Source: Leptidea sinapis
Taxonomy: Eukaryota > Arthropoda > Insecta > Lepidoptera > Pieridae
DNA length: 64,000 nucleotides
NCBI RefSeq assembly: GCF_905404315.1
Contig: NC_066265.1
Location: 13,005,501-13,069,500 of the forward strand
Direction of reading: 5' to 3'
This document shows positions 56,001-62,427 of this stretch, piece by piece. Position numbers and translations under genes: made by a program. The notes under the pieces are model-generated. The model did no database searches, was not told where the DNA came from, and worked only from the letters and a program-made list of their open reading frames with translations. Each line of letters begins with the position of its first letter. Positions within the stretch are counted from its first letter, which is position 1.

Positions 56001-58476
56001 TCATGCAATTCGTTGGGTGTTGCAAGAGAGTACAAACTGCCGTGATCGCGCACTCTTATTTTTTCCTATCATCACCTTTTCATGGTTGTTTTTGTTCCAA
56101 AGCACGGATATGAATAGGATAACCTTTAATCTTTATTTATTTATTAATAGATTAAACTATTAAATGTATGTATTGTACTATTAAATCTTTAAATCTGTGT
56201 ATCTATCATGTTTTTCTCTTATTTATATTCATTTTTCAGACTTATACATATAATCCAATATGCAACCAGCGCAGGCACTTTTAAATACCTTTTTTTTAAA
56301 TATTTCTGATCGTGTGTTATTCATTGTTCATTTTTTTCTTTATTATTGTAAACACTTCTGTTCCTTCCATTAGGTAAACTGTGGTAGACTATAATTGGCT
56401 ATGTTTTTGTATTTAATTATAAGTGATTATTTTGTATTAAGCTGTCGTCAACCCCAATAAAATAAAGATAACTCACAGGTATCGACTCCCGAGGGTAGAC
56501 TGCCGCCGTGGTGTGTCCTGGCTGACACGGTGGCCGCGTGCGCGTGGTGCGGCCTGGCACGTCGCGGTGTGGGTTCCGCCGCCATGGCCGCCACCAGGTC
56601 CTGCAAGCTGGAGTGGTGCTCACGCCGCCCTCGCCCCGCCCTGCGCGCTCCCCTCCCGCCGCGCGCTGCCGCCTCGCAAGCCTCCTCGTCTTGCTCCACC
56701 TCCTCCAGCAATTCCTGCAACCGATAACCACCGTCGATAAATCCAATGAGATTTTACTTATAGAGAAGTCAGAAGTGAATATGGCAAACTGACCCGACGA
56801 TATTTGCTTGTACGAGATCATGATGATATCGGTACGAGTAGCGTCAAATAAAAAGTGAGAATGCATATGTTGCCGGCAACTTTTGTGAAATCAAATTTTA
56901 TTTTTCGCCTATTTTAGCATATTTGTACGTTTTTGTAAACATTCATTTTTTTAATGAAAATGAGGGAAGAAACGAGCAGGACGTTCAACTGATGGTAATT
57001 AATACGACATGCCCATAAAACAATGCAGTGCTGCTCAGGATTTGAAAGACCCAAAAATTCTGAGCGGCACTACAAATGTGCTCGTCACCTTGAGACATAA
57101 AATGTTAAGTCTCATTTGCCCAGTAATTTCACTAGCTCCGGCGCCCTTCGGACCGAAACACAGTAATGTTTACACTTTACCGCAGAATTAGGCGCCGTTG
57201 TGGTACCCTTAATCTAGCCGGAATCCTGTGCAAGAGAGCCTCCCACTGGTGAAATTCCTGTACTGCAACGACATCTTGATTGATCATGATTCATCCGTCC
57301 TTTAAAATATTGCTGTAATCGTGTTAATAGATAGAAATCATTCGGTGCTAGGGTCGGTTGAGTATGGAAAATGCTCAAGTATTTCGAATGACTTAGATAC
57401 GTCATGACCTATAAAACTAAGTAGGTATATAGCACAGTGAGTCAACGCCGCTGCTATCCGGAGCGATTATGGGGTACAACATTAATCCATCCATGACATC
57501 CTCGGCTGCTGGTAGTTGTACTGGTACCAGGGCTTGTGTACCGGTATGCGTTTTTAGGCATGACTAGCACGTCTATGTCAAAAATACGCTTTTAGGTATC
57601 ACACATAAGTTTGTTTAAGATTATATTGAGATTTACCAGTGGGAGGCTCCTTTACACAGAATGCCGGCTAAATTATGAGTACCACAACGCGCCTATTTCC
57701 ACCCTGAAGCAGTAATGTGTGAGCATAACTGTATTTCGGTCTGAAGAGCGTCGTAGCTACTGAAATTACTGGGCAAATGAGACTTAACATCTTATGTCTC
57801 AAGGTGACGAGCGCAGTTGTAGTGCCCCTCAGATTTTTTGGGGTTTTCAAGAATCCTGAGCGGCACCGTATTGTAATGGGTAGGGCGTTACAACTACCAT
57901 CAGCTGAACGTCCAGCTCGTCTTGTTCCTTATTGTCATAAGAAAAATACTAAAAGATTTTCTATGAAACAGGGACAGAGACGGATGTCTAAAGGAAGGCA
58001 AAATACACTCGAGCCATTTAATTGTTCATGTGTAAAGCTGAATCCAGTATTTATTTAATCGAAGGATATTGGGTAAGGATAAGCAGCCATCACTCTTTGT
58101 AAAGGTTTTGGAAAGGTTGACAATCGAACTGTTCACCTGAAGAGTCCTAACTGCCAGCGCCAGCTCCATATCTTGCAACACCAGAAGAATCACAGCTGCG
58201 GAGGTATGCCATCGGTGCCGTATAGGAAGGTAAAACGCCGCTTTTTTGAAGGTCAATCCGACCTCAATAACGATTCGCCTCTCCAAAAATGATTGGCGTA
58301 TGAGAATACTTGCAGATTTCTTTGACACGAGCGCGACGATATACAACAATTCACCAATTGGGCATTACCTTAAATAGACTACTCTTCCCCTCTCGATCCT
58401 TGGGACACTTGTAAGTGATAGCTTCATCTAGCAGCGCACGCAACTGGCCGTCGTCTAATGTCTCCACGTCTTTGTT
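31980..58476 (-). CDS. Unrecognised large gene, 9 visible exons (C-terminal ~1201 residues)
   Basis: Exons, 5' to 3' on the - strand, are 58369-58476, 56477-56714, 52172-52307, 46274-48059, 45915-46016, 40876-41025, 36849-36935, 35325-36267 and 31980-32035. All junctions are GT-AG with matching phases, and the summed length (3606 bp) is divisible by three. I do not recognise the family. The protein starts (in view) with an acidic helical region, then a Thr/Ser-rich and very hydrophilic middle, a Pro/Ala/Arg-rich part with basic clusters (KKPRRKKSS, KRRKPRRRP), the segment SYADIARSHNIPDLIESCNF, and a compact conserved-looking C-terminus. No membrane segment or enzyme motif is seen. The basic clusters hint at nuclear or RNA-linked location (inference). 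The start codon lies upstream, probably outside the window. Confidence 0.8.
32460..32760 (+). repeat. interspersed ~310 bp repeat (family R)
   Basis: This is a full-length copy from the CATGACAATAAGGGACGAGA block to ATAATCTAGCCGTCATTCAC. It lies in the inferred last intron of the minus-strand gene, antisense to it. Confidence 0.75.
33350..35100 (-). mobile_element. jockey-like LINE, defective ORF2
   Basis: The - strand carries, in order from high to low coordinates: GAGPDGDP (about 34720), KCKLANVVPIFKKGDKS with NYRPISLL (34560-34640), DLSSAFDKVVH with SGVPQGSLLGPLLF (34131-34436), LLYADDLKLY (about 34080-34110), and a C-terminal part with VRPHLEYACVIWHPF (33720-33760) and PLQRSMRLFNELL (about 33400). 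These are the fingers, palm (YADD) and tail of a non-LTR reverse transcriptase. Stops and frame changes between segments show it is inactive. It lies in the inferred last intron of the host gene, same strand. Confidence 0.85.
35325..36267 (-). CDS. Minus gene exon E8 (GC-rich, Pro/Ala/Arg-rich)
   Basis: The acceptor is ttctattcag (AG at 36268-36269), in phase 0. It encodes VPILTVHYRLQKSLDENGNA, a basic cluster, NKDLNEVLRFIESN, a charged region with SSLEELSRTKLEDL, DFQTVTKRRKPRRRP, a Pro/Ala/Arg low-complexity stretch, SYADIARSHNIPDLIESCNF, GVTFGFAVNEQLL and SPQLHQIIEYVAA. The frame also stays open to a stop at 35194-35196; I take residues beyond GQYDPP as intron read-through, because composition turns AT-rich and a spliced continuation exists. 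An intron-retained isoform is possible. Very high GC contrasts with the surroundings. Confidence 0.8.
36849..36935 (-). CDS. Minus gene exon E7
   Basis: It is 87 bp, phase 0/0. The acceptor is tgatgcag (AG at 36936-36937) and the donor GTGCGT (36843-36848). It encodes 29 residues, SRALVSSAGVGALIGRPTHE and a short charged end. Confidence 0.8.
37708..37880. repeat. two ~40 bp direct repeats
   Basis: The sequence TCAAATCACAACGATGATAA (about 37712) recurs, slightly changed, as TGAAATCACAACGATTCTAA (about 37840), each followed by AGAAGTTT and ACTTCAATA. Spacing is about 129 bp. Confidence 0.6.
37935..38258 (+). mobile_element. mariner-like transposase relic, N-terminal region
   Basis: The + strand reads FMDEGSSKATIHRWHNKFKR then LTAVTKENVLEVK, the DNA-binding helix-turn-helix region of mariner transposases. 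After a frameshift it continues ILHEHLQVRRIVSRW. It ends abruptly where the LINE tail at 38260 begins, so the LINE probably landed in it. Confidence 0.75.
38260..38640 (-). mobile_element. CR1/jockey-like LINE 3' end
   Basis: The - strand reads DVWHTTTARFVRNFLPRTAT and NRYDLGTFTKKAYSH, the same C-terminal ORF2 tail as at 4715-5160 but from a distinct subfamily. The T-run at 38260-38270 is the poly-A end on the - strand. Confidence 0.7.
39165..40100 (-). pseudogene. Tc1-like transposase relic
   Basis: On the - strand the three catalytic blocks of a Tc1-type DDE transposase can be seen: VFSDEARISLYG (about 39680-39710), FMDDNARAH (39408-39435) and SPDLNPLEHIWD (39339-39372). A C-terminal helix with IPQETIKNSI follows. 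All three acidic residues (D, D, E) survive, but the frame has stops (after VCFE, and in the GDRRLD segment) and shifts. The N-terminal part, to about 40100, is barely recognisable. It sits in an intron of the minus-strand gene, same strand. Terminal inverted repeats were not identified. Confidence 0.8.
40876..41025 (-). CDS. Minus gene exon E6
   Basis: It is 150 bp, phase 0/0. The acceptor is ccgttgcag (AG at 41026-41027) and the donor GTAAAA (40870-40875). It encodes LECCYRAVASLTGAAWE then a Pro/Ser/Ala/Thr-rich stretch ending PPSTDTHTQ. No known domain. Confidence 0.8.
41370..41525 (+). repeat. copia 5' LTR
   Basis: It starts TGTTAGAATATTATC and ends GCGTTTTATTA; the terminus is TG...TA rather than TG...CA. 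It contains AATAAA in GTGAAATAAAACTGTCAG. It is identical in length to the 3' LTR. Confidence 0.9.
41591..42241 (+). pseudogene. copia gag-like region, frameshifted
   Basis: It starts at ATG 41591 with IINVPKLKGRENYNDWAFAV, the N-terminal pattern of copia-type Gag (UBN2-like). The frame shifts near 41830. The second frame continues with TRYVSSVVETAQRLNGTG and FLLAGLPEKFEPMIMAIE, then shifts again near 42200 into the frame with the zinc knuckle. The capsid-type protein therefore cannot be made from this copy. Confidence 0.85.
42218..43462 (+). pseudogene. copia zinc knuckle, protease and integrase region
   Basis: This is a 414-codon open frame. In order it shows the CCHC zinc knuckle CYKCKKIGHYKNQC (42246-42287), the aspartic protease motif YIDSGASTHM (about 42362), a GAG-pre-integrase block with LWHRRLGH and CEVCCEGKQ (HHCC), and integrase catalytic blocks HSDLCGPM (D), LRTDNGSEF (D) and TPEQNGLSERLNRT (E). 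The frame ends by a shift at about 43440-43460; the integrase C-terminal region continues in another frame to 43739. Confidence 0.9.
43443..44580 (+). pseudogene. copia integrase tail and truncated reverse transcriptase
   Basis: Broken frames encode VHVPKEKRLKWDKKAVKYIL (integrase tail) and then, from 43964, the RT start EQAMKQELKAIEENQAWEIV, YRARLVAKGFTQKEG and LDVTTAFLNG. After a shift, YGLKQSARAWNQRLND is followed at about 44460 directly by the extreme C-terminus (QADLLTKGV-type). The RT active-site YVDD box and the RNase H body are missing. Confidence 0.88.
44657..44812 (+). repeat. copia 3' LTR
   Basis: It is 156 bp, about 97% identical to the 5' LTR (four visible substitutions), and preceded by the polypurine tract. 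Confidence 0.9.
44844..44896. repeat. 20 bp perfect stem-loop
   Basis: The arm tccaaacgagtgttgtaatg (44844-44863) pairs exactly with 44877-44896 around a 13-nt loop. It begins 32 bp after the copia 3' LTR. The size (53 nt) is below usual pre-miRNA length. Likely a transposon-end remnant, but the stem is unusually intact. Confidence 0.85.
45290..45410 (-). mobile_element. LINE 3' tail fragment
   Basis: GTGAAGGTCCCTAAGTCGTA with TCGGTTCGGGAA matches 38410-38445, the segment encoding NRYDLGTF-type ORF2 tail on the - strand. It is very short and decayed. Confidence 0.5.
45915..46016 (-). CDS. Minus gene exon E5
   Basis: It is 102 bp, phase 0/0. The acceptor is tcattccag (AG at 46017-46018) and the donor GTAACG (45909-45914). 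It encodes VDSAIPFSCITTPEVVSTCS followed by a Thr/Ala/Val-rich end. Confidence 0.8.
46274..48059 (-). CDS. Minus gene exon E4 (large, Asn/Lys/Ser-rich)
   Basis: The acceptor is ttgtccgcag (AG at 48060-48061), entered in phase 2; the donor is GTAGGA (46268-46273), phase 0. The 1786 bp exon is open throughout, although most of it is AT-rich, which argues for coding constraint. It starts with AMFPMTYTARASLEIGSGS, a Thr-rich linker, then LWKQNVEKWYESLDQCLNSV (a possible amphipathic helix), long polar low-complexity sequence, and ends WTQKNILKYLLYSGGSNKS and RVLVASKSRE. An internal CAG/GTGCGT donor (after 47948), also phase 0, would join to E5 in frame and remove 558 residues. Confidence 0.8.
48060..51055. 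other. intron of the minus gene, mostly unassigned
   Basis: The sequence is AT-rich. The stretch at about 49290-49420 (TATACTAAAATCTTCTGC and ACCGAAGAAAAAAACCGGGC) resembles a dispersed lepidopteran repeat end, but I could not classify it. No exon is needed by phase between E3 and E4. Confidence 0.45.
51056..51920 (+). mobile_element. jockey/CR1-like LINE, reverse transcriptase relic
   Basis: The + strand reads SSNYRPPAITSIFSKVMESI, SNCQYGFHRSAG, SLEIAKAFDRVWHKAL and later LFLLHINDLLQFSSIHCYTD, in the correct order for a non-LTR reverse transcriptase. Stops and frameshifts break it. The YADD site reads YTDD. It matches the fragment at 930-1165. It ends 250 bp from exon E3 and is antisense to the host gene. 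Confidence 0.8.
52172..52307 (-). CDS. Minus gene exon E3
   Basis: It is 136 bp. The acceptor is ttttttccag (AG at 52308-52309), entered in phase 1; the donor GTAACA is left in phase 2. It encodes FLLSEEPTRGGYLATVRCVN, PPPLAERRVSASDANG and PPDIELVTR. It has the look of a conserved segment but is not recognised. Confidence 0.8.
52310..53065. other. intron sequence, nothing recognised
   Basis: AT-rich; no repeat or exon could be supported. Confidence 0.4.
53070..53250 (-). mobile_element. RTE-like LINE C-terminal fragment
   Basis: The - strand reads IEWRPWGEKHPRGRPQMRWY, DDIKRLAGTKW and AQDRKRWLRG, the RTE ORF C-terminus, ending in a GAAGAAGAAGAAG 3' microsatellite. Confidence 0.75.
53851..54092. 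repeat. two-copy tandem repeat, ~121 bp unit
   Basis: Unit 1 (53851-53971) and unit 2 (53972-54092) both run from GCAGTACG(C/T)GT to AGTAGAGAT and share CTATAACCATTACAGGGC. The units contain several internal (T)AACCATT sub-repeats. No ORF. Confidence 0.8.
54424..54448. repeat. AAT microsatellite
   Basis: About eight AAT repeats in a row; possibly the 3' tail of a decayed retroelement. Confidence 0.8.
54595..55110 (-). mobile_element. RTE-like LINE, ORF C-terminus
   Basis: A 160-codon open frame on the - strand includes KTKVLNTCLIPCLTYACQTW, KWRWAGHVARLRDKRW, GKRKRGRPVASWEDDI and AQSREDWLSLEEAF, a standard C-terminal half of the RTE endonuclease-RT polyprotein. This frame is unbroken, so the insertion may be younger than its neighbours. 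The catalytic domains are absent. It is on the host gene's strand. Confidence 0.85.
55480..55905 (+). mobile_element. RTE-like LINE, ORF C-terminal relic
   Basis: The + strand shows RVLVFPIFLYGVETWT, then shifted frames with a GKRSRGHSPTRRTDQI block and ending near a DPQ(T/R)HE-type terminus. Several stops interrupt it. It is a different RTE subfamily from 54595-55110 and in the opposite orientation. Confidence 0.7.
55906..56476. other. intron sequence, nothing recognised
   Basis: AT-rich with no supportable feature. Confidence 0.4.
56477..56714 (-). CDS. Minus gene exon E2
   Basis: It is 238 bp. The acceptor is cggttgcag (AG at 56715-56716), phase 0; the donor GTGAGT is left in phase 1. 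It encodes ELLEEVEQDEEACEAAARGG, an Arg/Gly stretch, HHSSLQDLVAAMAAE, a His/Arg/Ala-rich part and SLPSGVDT. It continues the acidic helix begun in E1 and is GC-rich. Confidence 0.8.
56947..57258 (+). repeat. interspersed ~310 bp repeat (family R)
   Basis: A full-length copy, from AAGAAACGAGCAGGACGTTC to AATCTAGCCGGAATCCTGTG and CCCACTGGTGAAATT. It forms an inverted pair with the copy at 57630-57957. Confidence 0.75.
57262..57420 (-). mobile_element. mariner-like transposase relic, C-terminal
   Basis: The - strand reads LAPNDFYLLTRLQQYFKGRM, matching the last catalytic block (SPDLAPSDFYLF type) of mariner transposases. It is only a fragment, between the two family R copies. Confidence 0.65.
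57630..57957 (-). repeat. interspersed ~310 bp repeat (family R), inverted
   Basis: A full-length copy in reverse orientation: ACCAGTGGGAGGCTCCTTTA at its low-coordinate end to CAGCTGAACGTCCAGCTCGT at its high end. It lies about 370 bp from the direct copy at 56947-57258. Confidence 0.75.
58140..58330 (-). mobile_element. CR1/jockey-like LINE 3' tail fragment
   Basis: CTTGCAACACCAGAAGAATC and GCTTTTTTGAAGGTCAAT correspond to 4795-4865 in the LINE tail at 4715-5160. It ends about 40 bp before exon E1's donor. Confidence 0.6.
58369..58476 (-). CDS. Minus gene exon E1 (first visible exon)
   Basis: It is 108 bp, phase 0/0. The acceptor is ttgattccag (AG at 58477-58478) and the donor GTAATG (58363-58368). 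It encodes NKDVETLDDGQLRALLDEAI and TYKCPKDREGKSSLFK, a helical, charged segment that runs on into ELLEEVEQ of E2. Since it has an acceptor and no ATG, at least one more exon lies upstream; none was found in 58480-64000. Confidence 0.8.
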
Positions 58477-58479
58477 CTG

Positions 58480-59245
58480 GAATCAACAAATCACACATAA
58501 GTATTTCAAACGAATTAAAAGTATTAAATATTCTTACAAATTCTAAGACTACACGTATTTCCGACCCAAAATAGCGGTGAATGTGTAATTATGTGTTCCG
58601 CTTTAAAAAGCATTTATCAACGTTAACGCTTCAGGTGTCACTCCGTTTTTAAACTCAAATTATAATTATTATCTTAATAAATATAAATTACGTGACACGT
58701 TGTTTGTCCGCGATAGACTCCTAAAGTAATGAACGGATTTAAATGGGGATTACTTCATGGAGTGCAGTTTAGTCCAACTTGAGACAAAGAATAGTTTTTA
58801 TTTCGATTTGGGACCCATAATAATTTTTATTTCCAATATTTGTTTTGTATGGAAATATTTTCTGTGAGAGAATTTATTGACGCACGGTGTGACAGTTCTG
58901 CTGTGAAACAATTTCACTATAACAACAAGGAGCATACGTTTCGAAATAATTCTTGATATTATGAAAAAATATTGACAAATACATAAAAAAAACAGTATTT
59001 TATTTATTATGTACAGAACAACGTCTGTCGAGTCAGCATATATATCTTATATCTTTAAACGAGCAATTCTTGCATATATATATATATATAATCTGAATCT
59101 CGGAAACGGCTCCAACGATTTTCATAAAATTAAGTATGCAGGGGATTTCGGGAGTGATAAATCGATCTAGCTAGGTTTCAATTTAAAAAAAATGGTTTTA
59201 TCCATGTTTGAATGAGAAACAGCTACAATAACATTAGAATACAAA
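58480..59245. other. intron or upstream sequence, nothing firm
   Basis: AT-rich. A stretch at 58680-58760 with CGTGACACGTTGTTTGTCCG and CTCCTAAAGTAATGAACGG resembles a dispersed repeat end. No exon on either strand. Confidence 0.4.
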
Positions 59246-59249
59246 GGTA

Positions 59250-59405
59250 AATTTCGCCACTATATACAAGACTATTATAGCTCAGATGGGACATTGGGTG
59301 ATCCGGAAAGCAGAAGACCCCGGTTCGAATCCAGATGTCCTATTAGTTTTTTTTTTTGTTTAAGTTTTGTACATTCTTAAAAATCCGAGCAAGGCTCGGT
59401 CGTCC
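59250..59405 (+). repeat. tRNA-derived SINE (family C)
   Basis: The tRNA-like head has A-box TAGCTCAGATGGG (59278-59290) and B-box GGTTCGAATCC (59322-59332). It is preceded by AAATTTCGCCACTATATAC and followed by a T-run and a tail with GAGCAAGGCTCGGTCGTCCG. Inverse copy at 16840-16975. Confidence 0.75.
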
Positions 59406-59410
59406 GGATA

Positions 59411-59541
59411 TTATATATATATATATATATACACCGTTGTAAATATATATATATATATTCCACCGTTCCTTCCATATATATATTACTAGCCGTTCTTGCC
59501 CGCTTTGCTGGGCGAATTTTAAAAGGAAGGAACGGTGGAAT
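59411..59541. repeat. AT microsatellite plus 17 bp inverted repeat and Helitron-like end
   Basis: (TA)n runs at 59411-59431 and 59443-59457 are followed by attccaccgttccttcc (59457-59473). Its exact reverse complement is at 59525-59541. Between the arms the - strand reads GCCCAGCAAAGCGGGC ... CTAGT, a Helitron-type 3' hairpin and CTAG terminus at about 59487. Confidence 0.7.
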
Positions 59542-59679
59542 TCGAAAAATAATATAACTTATAACCGCTGAACATTAGAGCCATGTGCTTTCGTACTTAT
59601 GTGCGCACGTATGAGGATATTCCTTTGCATAACAAAATGAGGCATTTTTAATAGAATGTTATGACTAGTCGTCTTGCGA

Positions 59680-59905
59680 CAATGTATATGTATATTCGCC
59701 TAATTCAAAAAGATCGAAAACTTCATCACGATAAAGCTAGACCACACACTTTAGCCACTCAGCAAAAATTAAGAGAGCTTGGTCGTAAGTTGTTAATGCA
59801 ACCTGCATCATAGGACTTGCACCTTCAAAGGAGACCGAGCCTCTTCCAAGGTTTGTACCTTGGGACCAAAAGCACCGAGTTAAATGTGATCAATTTTAAT
59901 AGATA
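59680..59905 (+). mobile_element. mariner-like transposase relic, catalytic fragment
   Basis: The + strand reads KLHHDKARPHTLATQQKLRE with LGRKLLMQPAS, corresponding to the HHDNARPH block and the following helix, then a shifted C-terminal part with GTKSTELNVINFN. A Helitron-like end follows immediately. Confidence 0.7.
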
Positions 59906-60260
59906 ACTAGCTGACCCAGCAAACATTGTATTGCCATATAAAGTAATGAAAAATTTTTTGGGGTATAAAAAGTAGATGCAACCGATTCTCAGACCTACCA
60001 AATTTATCGTACTACAATTATTGTATTCGATTGCCATCTTGCAACCCTATAGCGGATTTGTGGATGGAACAGAATAATATAAAAATCGCGATACAAAAAT
60101 AGTTGCCGAAGGGCGAAAATTTAAAGTTGTATCTATTTTTTTTATGCTGCATCATAATAAAATAAAATTTAGGGGTAAACCGTAACATTTAGGGGAATGA
60201 AAAATAGATGTTGTTCGATTCTCAGACCCACATAATGAGAATTTTATATATTAGATATAG
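59906..60260 (-). mobile_element. Helitron-like repeat, 3' end on minus strand
   Basis: The - strand ends TGCTGGGTCAGCTAG next to T, the same terminus as the element at 6318-6672 (GCCGGGTCAGCTAG). Its 5' end toward 60260 is not defined. Two similar blocks (GATTCTCAGACC preceded by AGTAGATG or AATAGATG) occur within it. Confidence 0.55.
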
Positions 60261-60732
60261 GATTTTGTCAATCTGGTATCTAGTGTAAATAAAAGTGATT
60301 GTTGAGAAAGTAAGCATTCAAGAATCACCTACGTAGTGTATTGCAATATCTATATAGCTAATAAGTACTTGGACCAATATACCTTGGATAAAACAAATAC
60401 ATATATGAAAATAGAATATATTACTCATCTAGTATCATAGTTAAAATGTCTTCATGGAACTGGGTAGGTGACAGAATGGTACCTACCTAGTTTATTGCGG
60501 TGTTCTTGACTAGGAAGTCGAGACTTATCTACGGTCAAGTTTTCACTAATACTAATCAGAATCACTCGAAATCGATTCGCATGAGACTTATTATAATCGA
60601 AATCAAATCGATACTCATTATATTATTGGTTTTTAAGTAATTCATTGATATTTTATGTAACCGTATGACTGTAACTAAATAAATGCACATCATACATAAT
60701 AATGCGGTTAATTGCGTCTAGTTAATCACTAA
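60261..60732. other. AT-rich sequence, no gene seen
   Basis: Nothing supportable. Confidence 0.4.
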
Positions 60733-60885
60733 CGACCGTTCCCAATATACTATCTAAAGATAGAGATTAATTATTACCTTCTACTGTTAGTAATTAGCTG
60801 TCAATAATATAAGTCATTCTTATTGCCTTATATTGAGACGCGTGAATTCCAATTTCCATACAAACTTCTATCGCTGTAAGTTAAC
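60733..60885. repeat. half copy of the 7451-7764 MITE, inverted
   Basis: CGACCGTTCCCAATATACTA through AATTAGCTGTCAATAATATA to TTCCATACAAAC matches the reverse complement of about 7600-7764. Only one inverted-repeat end is present. Confidence 0.65.
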
Positions 60886-62225
60886 TTTTAATATTCTAAA
60901 ATAAAAATTACAATTTTATTAGATAAACATCACATATTATATTACTTCTGCAAAAACTACATTATTACGGTTTTATGTCAGAAAATTTCTGCAGCAACAA
61001 GATTATGTCACTAACTACAAGATGGCTGAATGGCACATCTATACTGTAATTAAATGTGAAAAAAGTCTCGAGTTTTAACATTAAATGACAAACATTTTTT
61101 CCCCAACCAATAATTATAACATTGCTGTTTGCATATACATAATATAATATTTTAAACAAGTCAATAATTACCAATGATAAATAGGTTCTAAAAGCGTCAC
61201 GTTAACTAGCCGATGTAATCACTGAAACAGTTGTCCAAGAATGGTATAAAGTATTATTACAATTATTTAAATATATTTTACACGTCTTATAAAGTAGATC
61301 TTATTAAGAGAAGGCTGCTGTTTTAAATTGAGTTATTTCTTCTCTTAAGAATAAAGCAATTGGGTGTTAGAGTCATACATTGTATTATAATAACAGATGC
61401 ATTTTTGGAAGATTAGTTTTATCCAATTTAATTTAGTCTAATTCCGATATTTCATTACAAATTTAAGTAAGACCCAAGTTTTAGGTCGTACAATTAAAAC
61501 GTTGTCTTCACAATAAGCGCTTTAGTAGAATATACAATTAATTCTCATATAACGACACTTTATGTATGAATATGGTATTAGAAGTCAACCATACTGGTTA
61601 ACTGTCGAAGATCTGGCTTGCTGATCGTTTGTGTTAAACACGTTATTAATCGATTGACAACTTACTAAACAAAGAGGAGGTAAGTTGTGTGTCTAAAGTC
61701 ACAAAAGACATTCAGAAAAAATTGTTTTGGAAAAAATTGCTGAATTGAGATGTAAATTCTTCAACAATGATCCTCAATCCGCCTGACACAGTAATCGAGA
61801 GAATATTGGATCGAGGACTGTAAATATGCCAACAAAGAACATAACATCGCATAATATGTACAAAAATGTTGCAATTTCACTTTTAACTTCACACAAATTT
61901 ACATTTTTAAGTTAACTTCTATTATTGCCGCGCAACCGAAGTGAAAGGCAGAATAACTCGAACAAAAATCTCATTTTACCCTCGACTGGGCCGAATCTGC
62001 ATCATTTATATCATACAAAATATATTTAACGCGGTCAGAAAAAAAAAAACACATTTTTAGGTGTTCTTCATTTGGTTTTACGTTTGGTAGTTAAATATAA
62101 TATAACAGCGGTAACGATACACGCCAATTACATGTATTTATATACGAACTATCCTACTGCTTTTGATTTTTTTTTATAAGCTATCAAGAGGACTTCAAAT
62201 AGCTGTGAGTAATATTATAAATTAA
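60886..62225. other. AT-rich sequence, no gene seen
   Basis: No exon could be supported on either strand. A donor-like GAGGTAAG at 61677 lacks a convincing ORF upstream. Confidence 0.4.
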
Positions 62226-62427
62226 TATTTGAATAAATTATTTTTAATAATAATAATACATTTATTGTTTTTAAACTCGTATGAGGGCTCGGCGACTTCA
62301 ACAATTGGGCAGACCATACACCAATGCAAAACTCAGTGTCAGTCAGTGGTGCATGACCCCAAGCCATTTGGCATTGTGAACGTTGAAACCAAAGACTACG
62401 ATTTCAGTGGAGGAGATCAGTGCAAGC

